DNA of 64,000 nucleotides from Galeruca laticollis (Eukaryota > Arthropoda > Insecta > Coleoptera > Chrysomelidae), in assembly GCA_963921935.1 (NCBI GenBank), contig OY998175.1, forward strand, positions 176,363,262 through 176,427,261, in the 5' to 3' direction. Position 1 is the first letter of the stretch. Every line of letters begins with the position of its first letter. The notes beneath the pieces were generated by a model. It was not told the origin of the DNA. It was given only the letters and a program-made list of their open reading frames with translations, and ran no database searches. The position numbers were made by a program, and so were the translations under genes. Shown here piece by piece: positions 35,060 to 46,514 of this stretch.

Positions 35060-36925
35060 CTGGGAGCACCGAAGGCGAGCCATACCTTATGAATAATAAT
35101 TTTAAAGGAAATGGCGAGAGGAGACAAAAATCCATTCGGCTCAAAAATTTTAGCTAAAAAGGAAAGCATGGTACGCTTAGTACAAGCCGCTTGAAAAGGC
35201 TGAACTCTGAATACAAAGCAGTCTCGAGATGGTTCCCAATGCAAACCTAAAACTGTTAACGAAATGTCCTCATCATTAAACTATAGAGGAGATTGAAAAT
35301 GGCTAGGAGGCAAGTCTCTAAGAAGCCGAGGGTGACTAGACCATTTGCGTAGTTCAAACCCTCCAGACGAAAGTAACTGTATTAATTGCATTTGCAAATC
35401 CAATGCGGATGCAATGTCTTCCGCACCGGAAATGACATCGTCAACATAATTCTAGTTTAATAAGGCTTGTGAAGCTTCATGTTCAGGAAGATTGGCTTTG
35501 GGTTTCCAGAGGATATGCTGCATGTGACGATATTGTTCATGTACCAGGATTTGTCGATACATTTATCGAATGTCGCAGCAAAGAGCAATTCGAGAAAGTC
35601 GAAAACTGAGTAATATGTCCGATACAGCTTACTGTAACTTGGGTCCTTTGATTAAGCAATCATTTAAGGACAGACCGGATGAGTTGGGACTAGATGCATT
35701 GAAAACTACTCGGATTTTGTTGCCCTGATATGTAAGTTTAGTTTCTACAGACTACATGATAGGGAATAATATACTCAGTGGGCTGCAGAGACTTGAACAT
35801 GTGTCCCAATTCTAAGTATTCTTGTAGAAATTGTTCGTATTCCAATTTGAGTGAAGGAGTCTTATCAAGACGTTTGATAAGTTGAATAAGTGAATAACGA
35901 GCAACCTTCTGATTACTAGTTAGGGAGGCGTGTTTGGTTTGGCAGAGAGCCTGAATATCTGCCGTCTTCATGTCATTTATTAGTGGCGATAAAATGTTGC
36001 TCTGCTAAAATGTCAAGAGAATCTTGCGGTGTGAGATTCGAAACGTTTTCAATTTCTCAAAATTTGCTGAGGTCGTGGGAAATCTGACAAGTAGATATCA
36101 ATAAAGTGGTTCGTTGATTTCTATCACGTGTTTGGATAGGACCAATAACTGTTCAAACAAATATGGTGTTGATTGCAACCGTGCCAAGAGAGCTGGGAAC
36201 AAAAGGTTGAAGTAGTAATAACTGGGGTAGATGTCAGCACCCAAAAGTAAGTCTATTTGGTCTGACCGGTGAAATTCAAGATCAGCCAAAGTTGAATATC
36301 GAAAAGCAGGACCAACTTCGGTACTAGTGTTAGAAAAAGGCAAGTGATCAGTGATATGAGAAATCACTGATGAGTTTATGTCAATATGATTTGGAGAAAG
36401 TCTGGAGAAAATTTGGCATCGAATAGTACCAGGAGAGGTAGAGAAGTGTCCGCCAATGCCTGATACGGAAACTGACAGATCGTGTATATTTTCATTCAAC
36501 TGGTTAAATAAACGCTTTGAGATAAAAGAGAGTTTTGATCCAGGGTCAATAACTACTCATACCGGAATGTAACCTATCATCTAAGATACGTGCACGAAAG
36601 GTGCCTAAAACTGACGCCACAGACGTTGGGGTCGTACAACTAAACGATAGTGAAGAAGCAGATGCGGGTTGTTCGACAGAGGAGGTAGATGCAATACTGG
36701 ATTCATGATTGACATGATCCGAGAAGCGATTGGACGCGGAACTGTGACCTGAATTGTCTAATTGAAAAGGGTGCAAAAGAGTATGATGATTACGACAATT
36801 ACATTTACGGCAGCCAGATGTAGATTTACATTGTGATTTCAAGTGGGAACCTAAACAGTTGGAACAACGTTTGTGTGGCTTGATAAAATCGATCTTTTCA
36901 TCTCGAGAAAGAGGAAAAAATTCGG
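35060..36925 (-). pseudogene. BEL/Pao retrotransposon remnant (gag end to RT)
   Basis: Minus strand, N to C. Gag zinc fingers lie at 36700-36890 (KRCSNCLGSH, GCRKCNCRNHHTLLHP). The A17-type protease lies at about 36050-36560 (VIDPGSKLSFISKR, FHRSDQIDLLLGADIY). The RT start is at 35738-35971 (YEQFLQEYLELGHM), the RT core with the YVDD box (NYVDDVISGAEDIAS) at about 35440, and the connection KRTMLSFLAKIFEPNGFLSP at about 35150. The gag-protease-RT order and the conserved blocks are those of BEL/Pao. No RNase H, integrase or LTR follows, so it is truncated on both sides. Stops and frameshifts are numerous. Confidence 0.88.
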
Positions 36926-37600
36926 AAGAGAAAAACAACAACAAACCTCTCAAAATAAAACAAAATGGCGAAAATGTTAGCATAAGAACGGCTTCACTTA
37001 TTAAATATTTGGGGATTTTTGTAGATACAAATATAAAATGGGACAATCATAGTAAGTTTACTATAAAAAAGAGCAGATTATGCTTTAAAAATTTACATGT
37101 TTCAAAAAATATGTATCATGTCAATATTTGCGGAATTGTACTATGGTGTAGTGGAAAGCCATCCAGGTATAGCCTATTGTCTTGGGGATGTGCCTCTAGA
37201 AATTATATAGGTCCCCTAGAGATTATACAAAAATAATTTCCTAAGATTATTATGTCTAAGTCCAACATCTACCCTAGTGATGCTGTGTGGAAACATAGAA
37301 AATATAAAGCAATTATATTTTCTGTGTGCATCTGTAAAATATCATACTGTAAAGAATAAAATTAACTTACCTGCTTATACATATGAATCCAGAAATAAAC
37401 ACTTATATGTAGTTCCTCTGATGACAAAATGTTTATATCAACGTTCATTTGATTTTTTAGGGCCCGAAATCTATAACCAGTTACCAGAACGTATAAAAGT
37501 AATTAATAATATTGCAGCTTTTAAAAAGAAACTAAATTTTTCCCTAATAACACAACCAAGAAAATTTTGTGGAATTATTATCGTCGCTTAAATTCAAACT
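36926..37600 (+). pseudogene. LINE 3' fragment (RT thumb)
   Basis: The plus-strand frame 36926-37236 reads SLIKYLGIFVDTNIKWDNHS, then NYIGPLEIIQK. 37277-37591 continues with YTYESRNKHLYVVPL and QRSFDFLGPEIYNQLPERI and a Lys-rich end. This is the usual C-terminal end of CR1/L2/Jockey-type LINE reverse transcriptases. It has a frameshift near 37240 and is truncated 5' at the BEL/Pao junction. Confidence 0.75.
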
Positions 37601-38120
37601 CGCATATAAATTTTAACTACAATTTATAACTTATACACGTATTCATCTACAACATCTCTTCATTCTCTGCAATGTCTCTTCACTTCAAATTTATCTATCT
37701 CGTTCTCATAAAAATTATAATTACTGTAGTGTCAAGCATGTTCGGGTCTCTTATTGTTAAGGTTCATATATTTTAGGTATAATTATAGTATATTTCTTCT
37801 TATTTACCGAAAAAGCTTACCTTCAGGTAATTTATTCATCTCTGGCAAGAAGGATTTTTAGTATTTATAATTAAGAAATTGGCTTTTATAAGTTGTTCAG
37901 GATACAAGTGAATGAATTATTATTATTAGTTCATAGGAATGAAGGCGATTATTCACAGAATAGTGATATTCACGTTCTTGACACAATATATAAATCAGAT
38001 TTCTCTATACCTTACCAGCATACAGAAATTATCTAGATGAGGCCAGAATATGAGACATCGATTATTCTCGTGATTAGAAATCTAAAATCTAAGAAACATC
38101 GACGGTAAAACCAGCAAATA
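37601..38120. other. spacer, probably LINE 3' UTR
   Basis: AT-rich with no gene. The first part is likely 3' untranslated sequence of the preceding LINE fragment. Confidence 0.35.
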
Positions 38121-38340
38121 TCAAATGGTACGAGCATGTAAAACGTATGGAAGAAAACATTCTCCCACGCTCAGCCTCAGAAGGAAAACCAGCAGGAAAG
38201 ATAATATGTGGAAGATTACCCTTAAGATGGAAGGGCAGTTGGCAGTCCACCTCTTAAGAAATTATACAGAGGGAACCTGAATGTTAACAGATCGCCAGGT
38301 CTTAATAAATAAGATTGTGAATTACTAGTTTCCGAAGAAG
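38121..38340 (+). pseudogene. short RT-tail fragment of a LINE
   Basis: HVKRMEENILPRSASEGKPA followed by KIICGRLPLRWKGSW resembles the extreme C-terminus of RTE/R1-like reverse transcriptases (GHV-RM ... G-R-GRP-RW). About 200 bp only, and no other domain nearby. Confidence 0.45.
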
Positions 38341-39589
38341 CTCTCTCACGACTTTGTAAGAGGCGGTAGTTATAAGCAATAATTTATAAACAAATATTTT
38401 CATTTAAAAACATATACTTTTATTTTCAAATCCAAATTTGTAAACTATTATATTAAAGAGCCCAAATAAATTTTGAAAGTCGAAAAAAATTCAATTGCAA
38501 TTCTACCTATTGCAGAAAATTAAGTATAACTTAATATTCCCACTGGCAACACAGTATATAAATTGTATCCCACAGAGCGAATTAAAGATAAAGTGTGTTA
38601 TTATATCTCCTTTGCCAACAAAAGTGGCCGTAAAAAACATTTCGTTAGCTATTGTGTTTTGAAAATAAAAACATCATTTTATGATACCCCCATTAACATA
38701 TATACAACAAGCGAAAATTGGAGAACATAAAATGGTGTTTTGAGAGTCATTTAGTTGAGTAAACATTATGATCATTTATTACGGCATTTGAATCCCCCAA
38801 TTTCTATACAATGAACAATTTTGAGTATTACATATAGTGATAACGATTAGTTCTGAATAGTTAACTTAAATAATATCCAGCATTTTGTTTCTTGGGACAA
38901 TTTAATGAAAATAATCACTCGGATTAGGATGATACAATATTTTTTACTAATAGTACAAAGTTAAGAATGCAGAGAATTACATTGTTTCATTTTTGTTTAA
39001 CCATAGTCCTGAATCAGGTTTAACCATTTAGAAATATCGGATGAAGCATCTTCTTTGTAATTACTAGGGATTGTGTCTGATGAGAAAACTATACAAACTA
39101 TTTAAAAAGTTATGTGGAAGAATTATCAATATTTTCGCTATAGAAAACTGTGTAAGCCACAGTCAGAATCAACTAAATCGACTTAACTGTCCCAATATTT
39201 TCATTGCATCGAAAATCAAACTCTAGTTCAATCTAGAGATACTATCGAAAATATTATACTAATATTGTCAATATAACAGAATTCAAATGAATTTGTCAGG
39301 TTTTTTAATAATAAATACTTAAACATTATATTAGACGATATCCGCCTAACTACGCCCTAAAGGAAGTAATAAAATGTTAGTTCCTCAGCTTCTCATAGAG
39401 TCAGTTTTTTGTACATCTAGCATCTAGCGTCGTATCATTCAGATTTATTCTCCATTCATTAAACTACTGTTGCGTCATGTTAAAATTCAGTTCTCAATTT
39501 TCACTCGACTCATTTTACATCGGTTCTGCCACGCTTGAAAAACTCCCTAACTTCATTTCGTAATAAAGAGTCGACTAATAAATAATACA
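38341..39589. other. 1.2 kb without recognised feature
   Basis: AT-rich, short frames only, nothing supported. Confidence 0.4.
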
Positions 39590-39905
39590 CTGATTACTTT
39601 TTTTAAATAAAACTAACTGTTTCTAAATAATTCCACAATATATTGAAAAAATTAAACATTCTATAAAATTGACAATTGTTTCGATATTACTATCATTGTC
39701 AGAATGGCAGAAGTTACATTCCATGTGATACCCACCTACCCGATGTTCAATAACTATTTATGGCTAGACCAACAAGTGATTGACTTAATATATATGAATA
39801 GAAAAAAAAAGAAAATATGATATTAAAGATATTAACACTTATATATTATTGGCCCAGTATACCTATGCAATGATATAGAATACCAGGAAACCTATATCTG
39901 CTTAT
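39590..39905 (-). repeat. Penelope-type 3' terminal repeat (pLTR-like)
   Basis: This segment lies directly downstream (minus strand) of the Penelope-like coding region. Another copy is at about 55105-55453, and parts recur at 7860-7966 and 8651-8832. Shared words include gcaatgatatagaa-accagg, ggctagaccaa and gacaattgtttcgat. The shared segment begins at about the stop codon of the Penelope frame, so it is its 3' untranslated/terminal repeat. Confidence 0.8.
39671..39702 (-). ncRNA. hammerhead-ribozyme-like motif, core mutated
   Basis: Read on the minus strand: ctgacaa, then a 4 bp stem gata/tatc closed by a gtaa loop, then gaaac, aatt and gtc. This is the order of a type I hammerhead with a minimal stem III (core CTGANGA, GAAA, GTC cleavage triplet). 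Here the conserved G of the GA pair is A, and one T is bulged before stem II, so this copy is probably inactive. Hammerheads are known in Penelope-like elements; the assignment here is by motif only. Confidence 0.5.
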
Positions 39906-40760
39906 ATTCACAATTATTACTTAAGAAGTCAGTTAAAAATGGAAAACATGATTTCATATTAGGATCTCTTGAGTGTCTCCTAATTTCTAACTCTTCAAGA
40001 ACATCCAGTCCTTGTTTCTTATCACAATTATGTAGTACTTCTGGTTCTGTGTAAGGTGTCAATGAACGATTGATGTCAAGTAGATGTTTTGCGTAGTGGG
40101 ATTTCTCTGGTTGTTTTAATCAGGATGCTCGTAAGTGCTCTCTATAACTAATTTTAAAACTTCTAGGGGTTTGACCCAAATTGTTAACATTACATTCCCG
40201 GACATTTAAGTTTATATATACCAGACCAATTTAATAGGGATATTTTTGGCTTACATTTAACAATTTGGTACTCATTACTTTCCGTTTTAATAGAAATTGT
40301 TTTATTTGTTGCTAAAGATATTATCTTTGAAATATTATTAGAAATATTACCAGCATATGTGATGGTTTTGTAGTTTTTTATTTCTTCAGTTTGCTTAGGA
40401 AATATTAGTTGTATTGCCACTATATTTATTATATGTAATGAATAACCGTTGGATGTTGCTATTTGTTTAATTGTATTAATTTCTCTATCAAAATTATATT
40501 TTTTTCATAGGAACTGAAAATGCTCTATGTATCACTGAATTATATGCTGCTAATTTATATCACATGGGATGATTGGAGCTCAAGAATCAAGTACATTATT
40601 ATCTCTTTGAATTTTCAAATCAAGAAAATTGAATTTGTTATTTTCTTCAACTTCTAATGAAAATTTAATTTTTGGGTGTAAATGAGTAGATTCCACAGAG
40701 TAAGGGTCGAAACAGTAAATTTCAATACACTGATTTCTTAGCCAGATACTCAAATAAAAT
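39895..40760 (-). pseudogene. Penelope-like element: RT end and GIY-YIG endonuclease
   Basis: Minus strand, N to C. At about 40600-40700 the RT end reads HPKIKFSLEVEENNKFNFLD, the conserved FLD-type block of Penelope RTs, followed by a broken linker with HRAFSVPMKK-like words. At about 40195-40230 the endonuclease begins (WSGIYKLKC) and, after a frameshift, continues with NNLGQTPRSF, YREHLRAS, SHYAKHLLDINRSL and LEELEIRRHS. This is a GIY-YIG nuclease with the Arg-Glu-His and late Glu positions. The frame ends at about 39896. In this family the enzyme nicks DNA and primes reverse transcription. Frameshifts and stops (for example at about 40190 and 40580) kill it, and the 5' RT part is missing. 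Confidence 0.82.
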
Positions 40761-41255
40761 GAAGTGTAACGTTAAAAATTGTTCTAACGCAAGAAATGGC
40801 CAGGGCATTAGCAATTTTGCTTGTCAATAGGTGTTACGCATGAGTTCCGGTAAAGTAAGCGGGAACGTGAAAGATTGTAGCTTATCAGTTTTCCTACTCA
40901 CACAACAGACAAAATAGAACGCAATCTGCCAATGGACAGCTTGAAACCTTTTTTTAATTTTAGGGTTAATATCAAAAATAGATGACGTACCTTACCAAGT
41001 TTGTCGAAGCGATGGTCAACCAATCACATTAAAGCATGTATGTTTGGCCGAATATCCTGTCGTCTGAGGCCTTAAGATGAAAAGAAGCTTTTATTGGTTT
41101 GATGTAACCACGTTCAAAGGTTAAATGTTAACCTCAGAAGCGATGTTGTGGCCTTCTTTGTGAATTTGTGATTTTACCTATGCGTTGATTATTCGTTTTG
41201 ATAGTTGAAATTTATTTTATACTGTTTTAAAACCATTCATTTATTATTGTGTGGA
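40761..41255. other. spacer with one arm of an inverted repeat
   Basis: No gene. 40903-40948 pairs in inverted orientation with 41941-41988 (13 bp exact core gaacgcaatctgc at 40918-40930, about 75 percent similarity around it). Confidence 0.5.
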
Positions 41256-41518
41256 TATGGATCAAATAGAATGCTGTTTCAATTGCTTTATTTACGAAAA
41301 TCCCAAGCATTTATTCCCTAAATAATAAGGAAGGACATTATGAAAATTTATTGCTGCATCCGGAAATAAACAGTTGTTAAGTCTGCCTTGTAAAAACCTT
41401 TTACATTTTAAAGACGAGTTATTTGTCACAAATACTTTGAAGAAAAATACATTCAGTTATATACCAACAAACTTAACAGAAGCCATACCAAACTTTACAC
41501 CTCCCCGGTATTTTTTTT
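41256..41518 (+). pseudogene. THAP-type zinc-finger remnant (possible P-element N-terminus)
   Basis: The ATG at 41256 opens MDQIECCFNCFIYENPKHLFP. After stops the frame continues with KFIAASGNKQLLSLPCKN, LLHFKDELFV and YIPTNLTEAIPNFTPP. The order C-C ... FP ... C ... HF ... A-(V/I)-P is the C2CH pattern of a THAP DNA-binding domain. Three stops sit in the middle. THAP domains head P-element transposases and some host proteins. An imperfect inverted repeat flanks the area (40903-40948 and 41941-41988), which favours a P-like mobile element. No catalytic domain is readable. Confidence 0.5.
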
Positions 41519-42479
41519 AGTATCAAAGATTGGCCATCGAAGTAAAATTTATATTTAATGTGCAAGGTTTATTGTTATTTAATTTTTAGATTTAAGAAGC
41601 AATTGACGGTAGTAGGTACCGATATTGCCAAAACTGAGACTATGGATGTAGTGCCGTGTGAAACAGTAGTTGAATGCCAGAAAATATTTGTTTAGGAAAT
41701 AATGTAAAAGTGATGAATTGTTTTTGTTCCACTTTTTATCCAACATATTATTATGTACACACTAAATTTTGTGCAACGATTTACTTTTCCTACGAAAAAA
41801 AATATTTTATTGTGGAAAAGTAGATTTTTTTAGAAAAATTTAGTTTTATATAACATATAACAATTAGAAATAATTGTACATTTAATTTTGCAGCCAAATG
41901 TAACTATAGTTTTAACATCGAAAAAAAATGGCGTTGTATGGTTTCACAGCACAGTACAGCAGATTGCGTTCTTTCTTGTCTGTTCTGCGTTCCTTCCTTT
42001 ATCGACAAGTCAACTTGTATTAAGAATACGTACTCAGGTTGGTAGCCATCTTGTTAAAAATGTTAAATGCCGACTACGTGAAGTGGATATTGCTACGCCG
42101 AGTTGAAAATATTATAAAATATTGGTTGATGGTGTTTTAATGGTACCGATTATATAGTTTTCTTTGATGTTACATTGCCGCATCTTGTAAATACTTTGCA
42201 ATCTTTTCTTATTATATATTCATTTATTAAATATTCTTACAGATTTTACAATATAATTACAAGAATACTGTAAATGAAAAATGTGATGCGAAATTAAATC
42301 AATACAAAAAAAGAAATTATTAATAATTATTATTCTTTCAGAATTGCAGTAACATAAGCAAATATTCACGCGTAGATAATTGTGTGTGAGAAAACCAATT
42401 TGCGAAATTGAGTCGGTGATATAGTTCAGTCCAGATCTATTGATGACGAATAACTATTGGCTAGTCGAAGCATGGTCAT
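41519..42479. other. non-coding stretch with second arm of inverted repeat
   Basis: It holds the right arm (41941-41988) of the repeat described with the THAP remnant. A frame over 41888-42106 has no recognisable domain. Otherwise nothing is seen. Confidence 0.4.
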
Positions 42480-43595
42480 CGAAGGCGCTCGGTATGTATT
42501 TAGCTAGAGAGGTATTCTGAACATTGTTGAAGTTCTAGTGGATCTTGAGGGAACATTGAAAGGAATACATTCTAAAATATCAGGTACCATTATGACGTTA
42601 TTAAGTAACTTGTGCAAAAAAACCATAGTGGCGATTTGTCGTCTCTTATCTAAAGAACCTATATTAAATTCTTTTCTCAAGTCAGTTGTCCGTACCGTTA
42701 CATAATTGGGCCATGTGTGATGTTTTTTGTAATACACATATCTAAGACACTTGTTCTGTATCTTTTCAATTTGTTTTAGAATTGTTTCATGCCCGCCGTG
42801 CCAAATTATGGATGCAAACTCCAATTTTGATCGAATCAAAGTAAAGTATAACATCATAAACGTATCTAAATTCATAAAACCAGCACCATTTCTTATTATA
42901 AACCCTAGCATTCTGTTAGCTGATTCAGTAATATTGTTTATGTGACTATGGAATTAAGAAGCATTGTTATACACTACTCCCAAATCTTTTATTTCGGTTT
43001 TATGCGATATCACTTCTGTAATAATAATATATTCAAACGTAACAGGTGACTTTCGACGAGTTATTGACATTATGTAACATTTATTAAAATTAAAATGAAG
43101 TATATTTCTGATATTCCATTCATGTAAACTATTGATATATTTTTGTAAAGAAACACAGTCTCTAACCGTTCTGAACTCTTCTAAACATTTTTAGATCATC
43201 ATCGTCAAGAATAGTGAATTACTAAAGACAAATCGTTAATAAATATATTAAACAAAAAAGAACCCAAATTGGACCCTTGAGGTACACCAGAGTTACTATT
43301 TTCTAAATAACTTTTAAATAACTCTAAGAGATTTCTATTCCACCCATAATGATTTAGTTTTTGTAGGAGTATATCGTGATCTACTAAGTCAAAAGCTTTA
43401 CGAAAATTAGTATAGGCAATATCAAATTGTAATTTCTTTTCTACGGTATCAAAAACTGTATTACTGAATGCTAACAGATTCGTGTTAATAGATTTACTTG
43501 TCATAAATTCATGTTGTTGAGGTATTATATAACCTCGTATGTAGTTATAAAGTTTTGAATAAATAATTTGTTCAAACAATTTGGGCGGACAACAC

Positions 43596-43636
<41 letters not shown>

Positions 43637-44940
43637 TATAAATTACTATAAATTACTATAATTATTAACATTCAAGTTGTACGAAGCCACTTCTAAATTG
43701 TAAATAGATGAGAAATACTTGGCAAATACGTTTGCAGTATTATTTTCAGTTATGCATGCACCTTTATAAATAATATTTTCTAATTTTGAGTCTAACTCTC
43801 TATTACCCTCTATTATTATTAGTAAAATTCCGAAATTAGTACATTATCCTCTAGTTTCCTAATGCATTTTTTTTCCTCCACTTCAATTAATCGTTCCAAT
43901 TTTCTCCTCATTTCTATAAACTTTTCATCAAAATAATTTGAAATAGACTTTAATCTTTAATCATCTATCTTTTTCCTTTATTAAACTCCTTATTTCTGTA
44001 GTGTACCAAACAGGATATTTTGTGCAGTTTCTAAAGCTAGTGACTTTTGGAACGCATTCTTCAAATATTATTGTTCCAAATTGAATAAAATGTATCTAAA
44101 CATCATTTTCTAAAAACAAAGAGTCCCATTTAGTATCACTAACATAAACACAGAAACACATAATTTGTGAAAATCGGCTTTTTTGTAATTATATAATAGC
44201 TCTTTTACGATACTGTTACATTTTTGATATTTTTCTATTGAAATACAAACATTTAAAGTTGGATGATATGCATCCTCCTTGACAAAAGGTAATATATTCC
44301 TACTAACAATACAATTATTTAGTTGTTGTTCAGACCCTATTAATAAGTCTAAAGTTCTGTTCAGAAAATTCGTGACGTTTTTAAATGTGTTAACATCCAT
44401 GAAATCAATCAAAATACGAAGATTATCAGTTATATATATTTAAGTTATTTGAGGTAACATCAGTAAATTCAGGTATATATAAATCTCCAAAAATATAAGT
44501 TTGATCAGAATTGATAATTTGTTCTTGTAAAAAATTAGTTATTGATTCATAAATTTGGCTTGAACTTTTTGGGGGTATGTACACAATACAAAAAGTATAC
44601 TTTTGCTTGTTTACTTTTAAATCTACTGCGAATGCTTCAAAATTGGTACATTTTTTATTACATTTGAAATGTTTCTTAACAGCTAATAGGACGCCTCCTC
44701 CCCTAGATTTGTCACTAACCGTTAAGTATCTGTCCGTTCTCAATAAATTAAATACGTTCCTATCTACTACTTCTCCATCACCAACTCCTCCATGCAACCA
44801 TGATTCAACAACAACAACCATATCGAAATCAAGTTCTAAGCAACCCCTGGAAAAATCCTTTAATTTCGTACTAAGGCCCTTGCAATTCTGATAGTAACCA
44901 TCAAGACTGGTAGTCATTATAAACACTCATACAGTGAGCT
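42480..44940 (-). pseudogene. Jockey/CR1-type LINE ORF2 remnant
   Basis: Minus strand, N to C. The endonuclease lies at 44426-44926 (YYQNCKGLSTKLKDF, VVESWL, RGGGVLLAVKKH, VYIPPKSSSQ, FGDLYIPEF). Its end and the linker lie at 44110-44412 (EQQLNNCIVSRN, EDAYHPTLNV, YNYKKADF). The RT core lies at 43205-43597 (DIAYTNFRKAFDLVDHDILL, NSGVPQGSNLGSFLFNIF) and the RT thumb at 42504-42911 (LIRSKLEFASIIWHGG, IEKIQNKCLRYVYYK). It copies its RNA at nicked target DNA in this family. The N-terminal RT part is replaced by a degenerate stretch with a microsatellite (43596-43650), and several frameshifts are present. The YADD-containing segment is not readable. Confidence 0.85.
43596..43650 (+). repeat. (TTA)n/(TA)n compound microsatellite
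   Basis: attatt... followed by tatata... and then two copies of aattactata. It lies inside the LINE remnant. Confidence 0.93.
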
Positions 44941-45280
44941 CCTATTATTCATTTCAACACAAATTATACTCAATTAAACTAAATTTGACGTTCAGATTAA
45001 AATGTTCGTATTATATCTGTCTTGACGATATCTAGCCATTTTTGTGTCGCGTAATTAAGTGAATATGGAAGTTTCAATCAAAAGTGAGAGAGGAATGAGG
45101 AAATTTCCCCACGAAGGGACACACATGTGTTTGACCGTCTTGGTAGCAATGTGGGAAAGGAATTTTGCGTTTCGAAGTGATAATCGAATGTTGTGGCGAT
45201 TTAGTAATATAGTAGTACTTAAAAAATGTGTAATATGACAAAGGATCAAAGTCCAAGCTACGCCTCCAAACCCCGTTGAC

Positions 45281-46290
45281 TTGAGAAGCTTGGTAGTTAC
45301 AGAAGAGTATAATATGTACGATGTTCTACCAAAAATAAAAGAAGATTTCATGCTCGTTGATGCGATGAAAAAAGATATTATCATTTTTGGTAGAAAGGAA
45401 AATTTAAACATTTCAAAACGCTCCAAACATTTTAGTATGGATGGCACTTTTAAAATTACTGCTCCTCTGTTTTACCAAGTGTTTGTCATATTGGCTGATC
45501 AATTTGATGCAGTATATTCGGCGTTTTATGCACTTTCGCCAGATCAACAAAAAGTGACTCATTATCATTTATTCCGAAGCGTTATTAACTTAATTCCCGA
45601 GATTCAGCCGGTATCAGTATCATGTGATTTCGAATTGAGTATAATAAAATCTTTCAATGAATGTTTTCCATCAACCGAAATTTTTGGATATTTTTTTCAT
45701 CTAGGTCAAAATATGAAAAATCACCTGGAAGAACTTCGTTTGCTGAGACAGTACAATAATGACGGCAATTTTGTAGTGAAGGCAAAGTTGATCATCTCTT
45801 TGGCGTTTGTTCCTCTCAAAGATTTATATACAGTGTTTGATTTTTTGGCTGACGACCTACCAGAGATCTTCATGCACTTCTGGACTGGTTTGAGGCTAAT
45901 TATATAGGGGAGAAAATCTGTTCAAATTATTAATTTCTGAGCGAGTACGGTCGAATTAAAAGAGGAGGAAATGGTCGGCGTATACCCTTATTTTCTCCAG
46001 AGATACGGAATATTTACGAAAGGGTCTTAAATGGGGAACACTGAACCAATAATCACGCTGAGACGGATCACCGACGATTACAGGCAGAATTGGGTGTCGA
46101 CCATCCAACGATGTGGAAATTATCAATTCTTTGAAGAAAATTCAGAAAAACAGGTACCTTCCATGAACAATGTGTAGCAAGATACGTGGACGCTGATAAA
46201 CGCATATTCTCTTTAACAGAAAATTATGATAGATCAAATGGATTATCGTACTTACGGGGCATCGAATTTCAACATTACGTAACAGTACAT
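45281..46290 (+). pseudogene. Mutator-like (MULE) transposase remnant 1
   Basis: The open frame 45281-45907 contains the MULE core: HFSMDGTFKITAPLFYQVFV (first Asp), SVSCDFELSIIKSF (second Asp) and GYFFHLGQNMKNHL (the C/H region, with Tyr-Phe instead of Cys-Lys before FH). After a frameshift at about 45885, other frames carry the C-terminal part: WFEANYIG, then NHAETDHRRLQAELGVDHPT at about 46047, and TENYDRSNGLSYLRGI at about 46215-46280. The order matches the relative at 50028-51023. The N-terminal part and any terminal repeats are not recognised. Expected role: cut-and-paste transposition with 8-11 bp duplications. Confidence 0.78.
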
Positions 46291-46509
46291 CAATTTGTTT
46301 ATCATTGATCAAATAGATACATTAGAAGATTTTTACTCTCAGAACTATCGGGTAATTTTCTCGTTGAAAGTAGAAGGAGAGTAAAGTGGAATAGTGGGGT
46401 AAAGTGAAATCATGTAATTACATTTCATTACGTGGCGCCACCGGTTGGTGTAGTTGCATAGAGTGGCCCATCTGATGTTTCATATCAGTGGTTGATGTTC
46501 GATGACACC
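46291..46509. other. spacer with ggggtaaagtgaaa-type motif
   Basis: At 46381-46413 gtaaagtggaatagtgggg is followed by taaagtgaaatc. A related motif in the opposite orientation occurs at about 60200-60290. Nothing else. Confidence 0.4.
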
Positions 46510-46514
46510 TTAAA

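Noticed and set aside
44577..44891. Plus-strand frame of 104 codons
   Set aside because: Antisense shadow of the LINE endonuclease at 44426-44926.
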